Positions 36,668 to 45,372 of a stretch of DNA of 64,000 nucleotides are shown here, one piece after another. Each line of letters starts with the position of its first letter. Within the stretch, counting starts at the first letter, position 1. Both the position numbers and the translations under genes were made by a program. This DNA is from Paenibacillus macerans (GTDB lineage Bacteria > Bacillota > Bacilli > Paenibacillales > Paenibacillaceae). Location of the stretch: the NCBI RefSeq assembly GCF_900454495.1, contig NZ_UGSI01000001.1, positions 3,782,001 to 3,846,000 on the forward strand, read 5' to 3'. The notes under the pieces were generated by a model, which was given only the letters and a program-made list of their open reading frames with translations, was not told the DNA's origin and did not search any database.

Positions 36668-36700
36668 AGCCCTTCACTCGCAAAAAACGAATGAAGGGCT
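36668..36700 (-). terminator. Terminator of the tRNA-like unit
   Basis: On the minus strand AGCCCTTCATTCG pairs with CGAGTGAAGGGCT (one G-T) and is followed by TTTTTTAAT. The T run lies on the minus-strand side only, so it serves the tRNA-like unit. Confidence 0.9.
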
Positions 36701-36719
36701 TCTCCAATTTAACGGTTGA

Positions 36720-36786
36720 AAGGTGAGGAGGAGTGAACCTCCATCTCCTTCTTAGCGGGAAGGTGTTCTCGTTAAACTATCACCCT
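36720..36786 (-). tRNA. tRNA-like sequence 2 (loop reads GCU, Ser-type; non-canonical)
   Basis: 67 nt fold as a cloverleaf: acceptor AGGGTGA with TCACCTT (one G-T), short D arm GTT/AAC, anticodon arm CCTTC-CCGCTAA-GAAGG, T arm GGAGG/CCTCC. Departures from normal: the D loop has no GG, position 33 is C instead of U, and the T loop is TTCACT (6 nt, the purine after TTC lost). It abuts the first copy with no spacer. It may be a decayed tRNA or a non-translational tRNA. Confidence 0.6.
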
Positions 36787-36852
36787 ACACAGGAAGGATT
36801 GAGACCTTCATCTCCTGCTTGAGAGGCAGGCGCCTTAATTAAGCTACTGTGT
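36787..36852 (-). tRNA. tRNA-like sequence 1 (anticodon CUC, Glu-type; non-canonical)
   Basis: 66 nt: acceptor ACACAG with CTGTGT, TA, D arm GCT...GGC with the loop TAATTAA lacking GG, anticodon arm CCTGC-CTCTCAA-GCAGG with U33 and anticodon CUC, a 4-nt variable loop, T arm GAAGG/CCTTC with the loop TCTCAAT instead of TTCRANN. The predicted transcription start falls on its first base. Confidence 0.6.
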
Positions 36853-36858
36853 GAGAAA

Positions 36859-36887
36859 ATTTTATCATATGTTATGATGGATGTAAA
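36859..36887 (-). promoter_or_regulatory. Promoter of the tRNA-like unit
   Basis: On the minus strand TTTACA (36887-36882), a 17-bp spacer, then TAAAAT (36864-36859). Seven bases on is the first base of the acceptor stem at 36852. No leader is therefore expected. Confidence 0.75.
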
Positions 36888-36907
36888 TTATTTCTCAAGG
36901 TGGTAAG

Positions 36908-38023
36908 ATGAAGAACCCGGGAACAGCAACGGAAAACGGCCGAAAATTTAGATGCTATATATGCAAAGAACCGAATCCGGTCGTCCACGACCACTATACC
37001 AAGCTATGCCGGGCCTGCGGCGAATACAATGAGCTGAAACGGACAGCCAGGCATCACCTGGACAACTATATCGCTCTGGTGACGGGCGGCCGGACAAAAA
37101 TCGGCTATCATACGGCGCTGCGTCTGCTCCGCGATGGTGTACGGGTTATCTTAACGACCCGGTTTCCGTACGATGCGCTGCAGCGTTATATCAAAGAGCC
37201 CGACTTTGACACTTGGAAGGATCGTATTCATATTTACGGGTTGGATTTTCGCCAAATCGAAAGAGTCGAGATGTTTGCCCGCTACATAAACAAGGAGTTC
37301 CCTTACATCGACATTATTATCAATAATGCTGCGCAGACGGTGAGAATGTCCCCCGAGGAATACGATGGGTTGATGCTAAAAGAAGCGGAACTCCAAAAAC
37401 AGCTTTTTGGCGGACAAGGGTCTCCGCAACTTGCCGGAGGAACCGCTCTTCCCCGCATTGCCAATCCGATAAGCAGTGAAACGGCGGATTCCCCGTATCT
37501 GCAATTGCTGAATCCGGAACGAAGCTTGCCGGCTTCCTCTTCCCAGCTTCAAAATTCATGGACGGCCGAGTCCCGGCAAATTTCCGTGGTGGAGATGCTC
37601 GAAGTTCAATTGATCAACGTGACCGCGCCCTTTTTAATCAATACCAAACTGAAAGACGCCATGATACGAAGTCCGCATCCAAACCGTTTTATCGTAAATG
37701 TATCCGCGGCGGAAGGCCGTTTTCAAATGAAAAGAAAAGGAGGCTACCACGTTCACACCAACATGGCGAAGGCCTCGCTGAATATGATGACTCTAACCAT
37801 GTCCAAGGAATATAAAAAGGATCGTATCTTCATTACCTCCGTGGATCCCGGATGGGTGTCGAACCAGTTCCCGGAGCAGGCGAAGGCCCGCAAGGCGATC
37901 GAATTGCCTCTGGACTTTGAGGATGCCGCGGCCAGAATCTGCGATCCGATCTATGAAGGAAAAGATGCGGAGCGCCCTTGGACCGGGGTATTTTTAAAGG
38001 ATTACAAGCAGGTGGATTGGTGA
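36908..38023 (+). CDS. SDR oxidoreductase with N-terminal zinc ribbon and altered active site
   Basis: 371 residues. Residues about 16-41 form a CxxC...CxxC zinc ribbon (CYICKE and CRACGE). The SDR fold follows: ALVTGGRTKIGYHTA cofactor loop and IIINNAAQT. A long insert at residues about 155-225 is rich in Ser, Pro and Gln. At the active site the usual Tyr-x-x-x-Lys is replaced by a HVHTNMAKASLNMM block: Lys is kept but Thr stands where Tyr belongs. A ribosome site AAGGTGGT precedes the ATG. Substrate unknown; it could be a non-catalytic SDR. Confidence 0.8.
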   Translation: MKNPGTATENGRKFRCYICKEPNPVVHDHYTKLCRACGEYNELKRTARHHLDNYIALVTGGRTKIGYHTALRLLRDGVRVILTTRFPYDALQRYIKEPDFDTWKDRIHIYGLDFRQIERVEMFARYINKEFPYIDIIINNAAQTVRMSPEEYDGLMLKEAELQKQLFGGQGSPQLAGGTALPRIANPISSETADSPYLQLLNPERSLPASSSQLQNSWTAESRQISVVEMLEVQLINVTAPFLINTKLKDAMIRSPHPNRFIVNVSAAEGRFQMKRKGGYHVHTNMAKASLNMMTLTMSKEYKKDRIFITSVDPGWVSNQFPEQAKARKAIELPLDFEDAAARICDPIYEGKDAERPWTGVFLKDYKQVDW

Positions 38024-38030
38024 AAAAGAA

Positions 38031-38057
38031 AGCTCTCTTTCGTCGGGAAAGAGAGCT
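38031..38057. terminator. Terminator between SDR and GPH transporter
   Basis: AGCTCTCTTTC and GAAAGAGAGCT form a perfect 11-bp stem. The T-rich tail (TTTCTTTTTC) is on the minus strand, so it mainly ends the GPH transcript. Confidence 0.85.
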
Positions 38058-38075
38058 CGTTTGCGTTTCGCGATT

Positions 38076-39434
38076 TTATTGAACTCTTCTCGCTTCCAAT
38101 TCCGCAACAATCTCATGATGCGGTTTCTCCCACCGGTACAGAGAAACCAAGATGAGAATCGACAATATACATAAAAGGATCGGCAGCCAAATAAAGCTGA
38201 TTTCTATCATATGAAGTGCGGATGGCGTCTGAGTTTGATTGGCAACATAACCCCCTGCCGCAAGCAACCAAGCCGGAATCGCTCCGCCAAGACCGGAGCC
38301 TAATTTAATCGCGATCCCGGAAGCGGTAGAAGCAAGCAAGCCTTGCGCGCGGACGCCCGATTTCCATTCGCCATAGTCAACCGTATCGGCAATGAGTGCA
38401 AACAATAACCCGACCGGCAAGCCTAGACCAACGGCGCCAATGACTATACCCGTAAGCACCATGGCCGTACTATTACCGCCAAGATAAATAATCAACTGAC
38501 CGAGCATGCTGATGGCCATTCCGGCGATCATCAACGTTTTTTTACTGAACTTCTTGGATAAGAACGGCACACAGATAATTCCCACCAGCGTCAACGAGCC
38601 GAGCGTATTGGCCGTAGTAACGAGGTCAGGCTGATTCAGATTGTAGGTAATGTAATAAATGCCCGACGACAATTTCACCACGTACAAGATAAAAAATACG
38701 ACGCCCACTAAAACCCCGGCAAACCATGGCATATTGCCTTTTATCGCCTTGACGCTCTCTCGTACAGGCAATGATTTTCCCCCGGATCGATCCTGAACCC
38801 GTTCTCTCGTATTGAAAAATGTGATCAGGAACATCACAAGTCCCACTGCGCCAAACAGAATCATCGTATGGAAGAAGCCTTTTTGCTGATCCCCATTCCC
38901 GAAAAATGCGACAAGCGGCAATAACGTCAGATTGACAAGCAATCCGCCCAGTTGCCCGCCAAACATCCGAAAGGAGTTAGCTACCGTTCTTTCCTGAACA
39001 TCGCTGGACAAGCTCGGAAGCAAGGTAGTTAACGGATTGTTAACGGCGGTATACAGGATGTTGGAAGCAATATAGAAAATGTAGGCATACGCCAGCTTCC
39101 CGGACGCGCTTAACTCAGGTCCCATAAACAACAGGATCGTCACGATGGTGAACAGAAAACAGGACCATAAAATCCACGGTCTTGATTTCCCCCATCTGGT
39201 ATGCGTCTTGTCGATAAAGATGCCGAAAATGGGACTGTCCAGCATATCCACAAGTCTTGCAACCAGCAATAGCGTTCCTACGGCGGCAGCGCCAATGCCA
39301 TAAACATCCGTAAAATAGAAAGTTAAATAAGTGGTAACCACCGCATAAATCAAGTTTGAAGCCGTATCTCCCAAACCGTAGCTTACTTTTTCCAATAAGG
39401 ACAACTTTTGATTCGACTCTTCTCTTGTCGCCAT
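38076..39434 (-). CDS. GPH-family sugar:cation symporter (MFS)
   Basis: About 452 residues from ATG at 39434 (AGGAGG 8 nt upstream; an in-frame ATG at 39464 is unsupported). Twelve spans with the family motifs SYGLGDTASNLIYAVV and DKTHTRWGKSRPWILW. It follows the GH3 gene at 39472 by 37 bp in the same direction. It probably imports a beta-glucoside or related oligosaccharide that the cytoplasmic GH3 then cleaves. A cre-like site lies in the gap. Confidence 0.92.
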   Translation of the reverse strand: MATREESNQKLSLLEKVSYGLGDTASNLIYAVVTTYLTFYFTDVYGIGAAAVGTLLLVARLVDMLDSPIFGIFIDKTHTRWGKSRPWILWSCFLFTIVTILLFMGPELSASGKLAYAYIFYIASNILYTAVNNPLTTLLPSLSSDVQERTVANSFRMFGGQLGGLLVNLTLLPLVAFFGNGDQQKGFFHTMILFGAVGLVMFLITFFNTRERVQDRSGGKSLPVRESVKAIKGNMPWFAGVLVGVVFFILYVVKLSSGIYYITYNLNQPDLVTTANTLGSLTLVGIICVPFLSKKFSKKTLMIAGMAISMLGQLIIYLGGNSTAMVLTGIVIGAVGLGLPVGLLFALIADTVDYGEWKSGVRAQGLLASTASGIAIKLGSGLGGAIPAWLLAAGGYVANQTQTPSALHMIEISFIWLPILLCILSILILVSLYRWEKPHHEIVAELEARRVQ

Positions 39435-39449
39435 TGTGCACCCTCCTGA

Positions 39450-39463
39450 TGGGAACGTTTTCA
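39450..39463 (-). promoter_or_regulatory. cre-like CcpA site between GH3 and GPH genes
   Basis: Minus-strand TGAAAACGTTCCCA fits TGWAANCGNTNWCA with one mismatch, 16 bp before the transporter start. Confidence 0.45.
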
Positions 39464-39471
39464 AGGAGAAA

Positions 39472-41517
39472 CTAGTGTAAGTAAATACTTCCCTTGATTA
39501 AATCCTTCTCCGTGCTGCTGGTTCCGATGTACACTTCATAGGCCATCTCTTCAAGCTCCCACCGGTTTGCGGCAGGATTGAACCACTTGATTTTTTCAAC
39601 CGGGCAGGCGATTTCAACCTTCGCTTTTTGACCCGGCTTCAGCGTAATCCGCTTAAACCCGCGCAGAACTTTAACTGGCCGATCTATCTTGGAGTTGGCG
39701 AAACCGACATACAGTTGCACGACTTCGTCGCCCGTTACGTCCCCTGTATTTTCAACCTCGCAAGCAGCGATGATTTGATTATCCATTGTTTTGAAGGAAG
39801 CATTAGAAATCGCAAAGCTGGTGTAGGATAAACCAAATCCGTATGGCAAGGAAGGCTGGATGCCTTCTTTCTCCAATTTGGCATATCCGTGATAATAGTC
39901 ATATTTGATCTCGGTTGCATCCCAATCCACTTGGGGAAGATGGCTTTCGCTCGCCGGTACCACAAAAGGCAGTTTGCCGCCCGGATTGACGTCGCCGAAC
40001 AACGTTTTGGCTATGGCGGTGCCGCCTTCCATTCCCGGATAGTAGGCCATCAGGATGGAGGAAACCGACGGCTTCCATTCTTCAATCATGATCATATTGC
40101 CGCCGATCAATACCGCAACAGAGTTTGGGTTAACGGGGCCAACCGCGTTGATCAGTTCAATATCTTTCGTATGCAAACCAAGACTGTTTTTACGGTCCCC
40201 ACCCGCCTTCAAATCGGCATCTTCGTTCGTGACGGATTCCCCTTCATCATCGTGGTCGTATCCTACGACAAAGACAACGGCATCAACGGATTTCGCCAAT
40301 TGCTTCGCTTGCTCCAGGTCTTTACCGTTATTGAAGATCACCTCGGCATTTGGAAGTAAACGTTCGATCCCCTGGAGCGGTGTAACAACGTATGGCGGAA
40401 ACACACGGCTTGAACCATGATCGCCGATATTTCCTTTGCTGCCGAGTTCGCCAATAACCGCGATACGCTTTGTTTTCGTTTTTGAGAACGGCAGGACATG
40501 GTGATCGTTTTTCATCAAGGTCATAGACTTCTCGGCCGCTTCCAGCGCTAATGCGATATGCTCTTGGCTTGCGATCAGGTCCTTCCCGTACGTATCCTTG
40601 TCTGCTTCTGTAAATGCCAGTAATGTACGGACAATTCTTACTGCCGACTCATCGATTTTTTCTTCACTGACTTGGCCGTTCCTTACGGCTTCAACCAGCT
40701 TGTCGCCAAAAAATTTCGTATGGCACATTTCAACATCCATACCGCCATTTGCCGCTTCGACCGTATCTTTGATACCCCAGGCAAAATCACTGACGACAAA
40801 GCCGTCAAAATCCCATTCATCCTTCAAAACCCGATTTAACAAATAATCATGATGCCCGCAATGAATTCCGTGGTACATGTTATAAGCACTCATCACACTG
40901 CCGGCACCCGCATCTACACAATCCTTAAAGTGCGGCAAAAAAACCTCGCGTTCCGTTCGTTTATCGGCGGTGACGCTTACCTTAAATCGAGCCCATTCCA
41001 TGCTGTTGAAAGCATAATGCTTCACGCAAGCGATTACATTTTCTCCCTGAACGCCTTTTACCAAAGAGGAGCCCATGACGCCCAAGTGGAACGATTCCTC
41101 GCCGTAGACTTCCTGGCTTCTGCCCCAACCCGGGTTATACGGGAGATTAATGCAAACGCCGCCAAAAAAATTGCCGCCTTGCGCACGAACCTCTTTGCCT
41201 ATTGCATGCCCAATGCGCTCTTCAAGTTCCGGGTCAAAGGCAGCGCCTCTTGCCATAGCTACCGGAAAACAGGTGCTGTTGCCGGATACGACTCCACGCG
41301 GGCCGTCGACAAATTTCATTTCCGGCACTCCCAAGCGGTCATTTCCGCCGGCGGGATAAGGTCGCCAGTTGTAATGTCTCACCTTAAAATCTTCCAGCAT
41401 CTCTTCCATGGAGACTCTTCCGCTCATGAGATATACTTTTTCTTCCAAACTCATTTGGCTGACGATTTTCTTCGCCTTCGCGGTATAAGACAAGCGAACC
41501 TGTTTATTGGCCTTCAT
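39472..41517 (-). CDS. GH3 beta-glucosidase-like enzyme
   Basis: 681 residues, no signal peptide. TIM barrel with CVKHYAFNSMEW and nucleophile motif VVSDFAWG (Asp244), alpha/beta sandwich, FnIII-like end (VEKIKWFNPAANRWELE). The barrel is the compact type and lacks the C-terminal tail of the 6537 and 10740 proteins, so it is a different GH3 branch. GGAGGAG lies before the ATG and a cre-like site 36 bp before it, consistent with catabolite repression of this GH3-transporter pair. Natural substrate not determinable. Confidence 0.93.
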   Translation of the reverse strand: MKANKQVRLSYTAKAKKIVSQMSLEEKVYLMSGRVSMEEMLEDFKVRHYNWRPYPAGGNDRLGVPEMKFVDGPRGVVSGNSTCFPVAMARGAAFDPELEERIGHAIGKEVRAQGGNFFGGVCINLPYNPGWGRSQEVYGEESFHLGVMGSSLVKGVQGENVIACVKHYAFNSMEWARFKVSVTADKRTEREVFLPHFKDCVDAGAGSVMSAYNMYHGIHCGHHDYLLNRVLKDEWDFDGFVVSDFAWGIKDTVEAANGGMDVEMCHTKFFGDKLVEAVRNGQVSEEKIDESAVRIVRTLLAFTEADKDTYGKDLIASQEHIALALEAAEKSMTLMKNDHHVLPFSKTKTKRIAVIGELGSKGNIGDHGSSRVFPPYVVTPLQGIERLLPNAEVIFNNGKDLEQAKQLAKSVDAVVFVVGYDHDDEGESVTNEDADLKAGGDRKNSLGLHTKDIELINAVGPVNPNSVAVLIGGNMIMIEEWKPSVSSILMAYYPGMEGGTAIAKTLFGDVNPGGKLPFVVPASESHLPQVDWDATEIKYDYYHGYAKLEKEGIQPSLPYGFGLSYTSFAISNASFKTMDNQIIAACEVENTGDVTGDEVVQLYVGFANSKIDRPVKVLRGFKRITLKPGQKAKVEIACPVEKIKWFNPAANRWELEEMAYEVYIGTSSTEKDLIKGSIYLH

Positions 41518-41552
41518 CCAATATCTCCTCCAATCTGTTTTTCAAATCTCTA

Positions 41553-41566
41553 TAAAACCGCTTTCA
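41553..41566 (-). promoter_or_regulatory. cre-like CcpA site before GH3
   Basis: Minus-strand TGAAAGCGGTTTTA fits the cre consensus with one mismatch, 36 bp before the GH3 start. Confidence 0.45.
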
Positions 41567-41667
41567 AACAAATTTTAATGCAGATCCGTCCATGATTCCT
41601 TCCGATTTCTTGGGCAAGTGATAGGAAGATAAGCGCAAGTGCAGCGGATATCCGCAAGAAAAAATAA

Positions 41668-41715
41668 AAAACCAAAGAATTTCCCCCAAATGATCCAGGG
41701 AATTCTTTGGTTTAC
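41668..41715 (-). terminator. Terminator of the AraC-GH39 gene
   Basis: AAACCAAAGAATT and AATTCTTTGGTTT form a 13-bp stem; on the minus strand it is followed by TTTATTTTTTC. Confidence 0.85.
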
Positions 41716-41739
41716 TTTTAAAAAGTAGTCTTTCAACTC

Positions 41740-44202
41740 TTACTTATAGAACTTATTTAAGATGATGCATTCAATCCCATGAACCGGAACATGCAAAGTA
41801 AGATGAAAATCGCCTGTTAAGGTGAGCTGTTTTAATTGCAGAGAAGGTCTGGATATATTTTTCAAGTAATCCGTTTCTTCATGATTCAGATCGGCGTATT
41901 CGCCCATGCGAATCCATTCGTCATAAGCGGATCCATGCTTTCGGTTAAGGCTGTATTGTTTGCATTTATACGTTCCGTATATATTTTGAAGGTGAATATT
42001 AAATAGCATATCATTGGATTCCTCAAAAATATCATAAGAATGCTGCTCCGATTGATCTCCCTTCATGAACAATTGGTCAGGGTAGGTGTGATTATAAGCT
42101 AAAATTTGGATATTACCTCCTTGTTTGGTCATGATATAATTTTTGCCTTTGGCAAACACGGTGCCGCCTAACTTAGATAAGAAGACGAAGGCATAATACG
42201 CGGATTTCTTGATGCCTTCCGTATTAACCAACCCTGTCCCCCCGAAAAAGGGATTGCTTTTAATATCCCATTCATAGAGAATATCGGAAGCCGATAAAAA
42301 ACCGATGGCCTTGGCATGCACCGCCGCTGGATCAAGCATATTATCGATAATAAAAGTGGCCATAAAGGCCGTATCGTGAAGGAAGTTCGTCACATCCCAG
42401 CTAAAGTTCCAGCGTGTTACGATGAATTCCATATCCTCCTTATCGTGAGCTTTCAGCATGCGATGCGTCTTTTCCAGCAAATGCTTGGTATGATTTTTGG
42501 CTTCATATTGAAACGGAATTACCTTAATATCAACAGGACTTGTTTGGGACCGTTCCAGCCAATCTTTAAATTTGACGCGATTATGGTAAATATTGCAGCT
42601 GTAAAAATCAAGGGGCACCGCATTTTCTTGACAGAATTCGAGCAGTTTCTCAGAAAGTTGATCGTCCGTATGGAAGTTTTCCGCTGCAGGTCCCACTTTG
42701 AGCGATGGAGATATTCCCTTAATGAGCAGCGCCGTTTGCTTATATAATTCGAAATACTGTTCCAGCGTACCGCTCCAATGAATACCATGCACCGGAAACT
42801 CGGTCCATATTTGAAAGTACCATTCCGAAACCGTATCAAGGCCGTAACGATTTATGCAATTCATCATAAAGGATTGAACCAGGGATAGCCATTGACTCAT
42901 TTCTTTGGGGGGAGAGGTATTTCCCTGATAATTAAAAAAACTGGTGCTTTTGCTGGCAAATAAAAGCGGCATGTAACTTAAGCAAATAAATGGTTTGAGT
43001 TCAAGCTCCCGCATATAATCCAGAATGTTGTTAATAAATTTCCAATTGAATTTCAACCCTTCTCGATCTTTCTGAATCACGTCCAATTCCTGGTTGAATA
43101 CGCCTTCAAAACGTAAATATTCGATTGGGATTTCTTCCCGCATCTCTTTGATTTGATCGCGAATATTTTGATTTAACAGCGTATTGGCGGATCCAATGTT
43201 CATCATTTTGTTCCACACCTGCTTCAATTCGTATCCATCCGCTTGAATATCTTTGACAATGGCGGAATGGATCGTATGTTCCTCTATTGTTTTTAATTCG
43301 ATCGGAAGCGAAGCGTAGTGATGAATCAATGGCTCGTTGGAAGCTCCGAGCAAATCCGGGCCGTCGTTATTCCCCTCTTGATACTTTTTGCGCAACTGTA
43401 GCGGGGTTAACGAAAATTTACTTTTGATGGCTTTATAATAGCTTTTTTCATCGCTGAAGCCTGAAGACAAGGCCACGTTCATAATGGATGTTCCCTGGTT
43501 TTGCAGCAAAAACAAAGAATACCTGATCCGAACTTCTTCCAAATAAGCTTTAAAAGTAACCCCGACGTTTTTCCGGAAGATGTCCGACAGATAAGATGAA
43601 TTATAATGCTGCTCCCTTGCGATTTGATTTAACGTAACTTTCCCTTTGAAATCCAGTTCAACCCTGTTCAATATTTGCTGGACAATATTAAAATCTTTAT
43701 TCAAAGCACGATTTTCCGGTTCCGGCGTGGGGAGCTTTCTACTGAAACGAGACGTTAAGTATCCGAGCAATCGAAGAACATATTTGTTCTTTGCCCGACT
43801 CCCTTTATTCGGATAGGCAATCAATTGACTGAATAAAATACGAACAACATCATACGGATGTTGATTGTCTTCACTATTTTTGAAGGATTTCAGATCATAA
43901 TTCAAGCTGTAAAAATCGTGATTATGTTTATATATAAAAAGGCTATCCATATGCAATTGAATAAAGCGAGTATTCAAGGCTTGCGGAATGACGCGATGGG
44001 ATTCGAAATGGTTGATTAGCAGAAGATCGTCTTCATGTAGATGATAATCATATGGGCCGATTGTCACTTTCAGTTTTCCAGTAAAGAGCCAGATGATTTC
44101 CAGACCTGAGTGTTGATGGAGCTCTTCGGAGTTAGTATCATTCATCATGAAATGGATTGGACATCCCGGCAGATACGGAATCGGAATAACGGAATACTTC
44201 AA
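41740..44202 (-). CDS. AraC-family regulator fused to a GH39-like domain
   Basis: 820 residues. Residues 1-110: cupin-type sensor (ELHQHSGLEIIWLFTGKLKV). Residues about 175-275: two AraC HTH units (LNQIAREQHYNSSYLSDIFR and NVALSSGFSDEKSYYKAIKSKF). Residues about 300-820: GH39 beta-xylosidase-like barrel. The acid/base position is kept as Glu468 in FQIWTEFP, but at the nucleophile position, where the family has TEWN, this protein has VTRWNFSW with Arg597. So hydrolysis is unlikely, and the domain may sense xylo-oligosaccharides. It is near GH3/GPH on one side and xylanase on the other, divergent from neither; targets are inferred. Confidence 0.88.
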   Translation of the reverse strand: MKYSVIPIPYLPGCPIHFMMNDTNSEELHQHSGLEIIWLFTGKLKVTIGPYDYHLHEDDLLLINHFESHRVIPQALNTRFIQLHMDSLFIYKHNHDFYSLNYDLKSFKNSEDNQHPYDVVRILFSQLIAYPNKGSRAKNKYVLRLLGYLTSRFSRKLPTPEPENRALNKDFNIVQQILNRVELDFKGKVTLNQIAREQHYNSSYLSDIFRKNVGVTFKAYLEEVRIRYSLFLLQNQGTSIMNVALSSGFSDEKSYYKAIKSKFSLTPLQLRKKYQEGNNDGPDLLGASNEPLIHHYASLPIELKTIEEHTIHSAIVKDIQADGYELKQVWNKMMNIGSANTLLNQNIRDQIKEMREEIPIEYLRFEGVFNQELDVIQKDREGLKFNWKFINNILDYMRELELKPFICLSYMPLLFASKSTSFFNYQGNTSPPKEMSQWLSLVQSFMMNCINRYGLDTVSEWYFQIWTEFPVHGIHWSGTLEQYFELYKQTALLIKGISPSLKVGPAAENFHTDDQLSEKLLEFCQENAVPLDFYSCNIYHNRVKFKDWLERSQTSPVDIKVIPFQYEAKNHTKHLLEKTHRMLKAHDKEDMEFIVTRWNFSWDVTNFLHDTAFMATFIIDNMLDPAAVHAKAIGFLSASDILYEWDIKSNPFFGGTGLVNTEGIKKSAYYAFVFLSKLGGTVFAKGKNYIMTKQGGNIQILAYNHTYPDQLFMKGDQSEQHSYDIFEESNDMLFNIHLQNIYGTYKCKQYSLNRKHGSAYDEWIRMGEYADLNHEETDYLKNISRPSLQLKQLTLTGDFHLTLHVPVHGIECIILNKFYK

Positions 44203-44347
44203 ATCTACACCCCCTTAATAAGCAATTATAACCAACCGGTTTGTTACCGAGTCTAATTAAAAGTGATTCACAAGTGGTCGTTATAAAAACATCTAAACAA
44301 AAAAAAACCTTGATATCAAGATTTGAAAGGGTACCTTATAAAACTTT

Positions 44348-44382
44348 AGGGATTCAACATACTTATTCGTATGTGAATCCCT
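44348..44382. terminator. Strong hairpin after the SUMF1-like gene
   Basis: AGGGATTCAACATAC pairs with GTATGTGAATCCCT (nearly perfect) around TTATTC. Downstream on the minus strand lies AAAGTTTTAT, a modest T tail, so it probably terminates the 44403 gene. Confidence 0.6.
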
Positions 44383-44402
44383 GGGGATTGTCCTGTTACC
44401 GC

Positions 44403-45248
44403 CTACTCCCCCCGGCTCACCCGCAAACCTTGATCAGCCCCAAAGCCATTCGCCTCGAACTTGCCGCGAAAAGACAACTCGATGCTGTGAATGTCGCCGA
44501 CCCAACCGCCGCCCTTTACAACCCGGTAAGATCCGCCGCTACTATAATCCAAATCGTCCCCGTACCAGTCCCAGCACCATTCCCGTACATTGCCCGACAT
44601 ATCGTAAAGCCCCAGCTCGTTGGGTTTCTTGCCGCCGACAGCTTTTGTTTTACTATTGTTGTTCTCTATGATGGGCCAGTTCCAGTCTCCGGATAAATAT
44701 TGATCTCCGGCGTTTCGCCAATTCCAGGCTGCTTCATCCGCGTTATTGCTTCCGCTGTAGGTGTAGCTCTTGCTTATTTGGCCGCCGCCCGCGGCGTATT
44801 CCCACTCCGCTTCCGTCGGCAATCGGTAACCGTTAGCGCCGGCATTGATCGTTACGGTCCATTTTATATTATCGTAATCACTCTGATTATTCGGGTCCTT
44901 TTTATTCTTATCTATATTGTAGTAAGGTACTAAGCCCTCTTTTATACTCCGTTTATTACAGTACTCAACAGCGTCATACCAGCTTACCATTTCTACCGGC
45001 ATATTGTCGCCTATGAATTGTGAAGGGTTGCTTCCCATGACCTCGACCCACTCTTTTTGAGTGACCTCGTATTTGCCGATATAAAAATCCGATAGGATTA
45101 CATCTTTTCCATAGTAATTGGACTTGGTGTTCTTAAAAGCTCCGCCTTTGACGAATACAAGGCTGTTGTTCTTGTCAGTCTTTTCTTGCGAACAAGCGCT
45201 AACCACAAACATGATTGCTATTAAAAGGAAAATCAATAGCCTTCTCAC
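44403..45248 (-). CDS. Formylglycine-generating-enzyme-like lipoprotein (SUMF1 fold)
   Basis: About 281 residues from a GTG at 45248, which has AGGAGG 9 nt upstream. A lipoprotein signal peptide ends VVSAC. The remainder is the FGE-sulfatase fold: IGKYEVTQKEWVEVMGSNPS, MPVEMVSWYDAVEYCNKRS, RLPTEAEWEYAAGG, MSGNVREWCWDWYG and GLRVSRGE at the end. True enzymes use two active-site Cys late in the domain; here that region reads SFRGKFEANGFG without them, so a binding or structural role is likelier. It lies 125 bp after the GH11 xylanase gene in the same direction. Confidence 0.85.
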   Translation of the reverse strand: MRRLLIFLLIAIMFVVSACSQEKTDKNNSLVFVKGGAFKNTKSNYYGKDVILSDFYIGKYEVTQKEWVEVMGSNPSQFIGDNMPVEMVSWYDAVEYCNKRSIKEGLVPYYNIDKNKKDPNNQSDYDNIKWTVTINAGANGYRLPTEAEWEYAAGGGQISKSYTYSGSNNADEAAWNWRNAGDQYLSGDWNWPIIENNNSKTKAVGGKKPNELGLYDMSGNVREWCWDWYGDDLDYSSGGSYRVVKGGGWVGDIHSIELSFRGKFEANGFGADQGLRVSRGE

Positions 45249-45318
45249 TGCTATCTCCTCCTTTAAAGCCATAGGCCGTCCTATAGTATGTAAATAAGTA
45301 CCTTTTGCTGAAATAGTT

Positions 45319-45353
45319 AAGGCCGTCGGCCGCGAGACCGTCCGGCCTTAGAC
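45319..45353 (-). terminator. Hairpin after xylanase gene
   Basis: TAAGGCCG pairs perfectly with CGGCCTTA, with further GC pairing inside. No T run follows, so termination may be partial and some read-through into the lipoprotein gene is possible. Confidence 0.5.
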
Positions 45354-45372
45354 AATACCACTGATTAACCGC

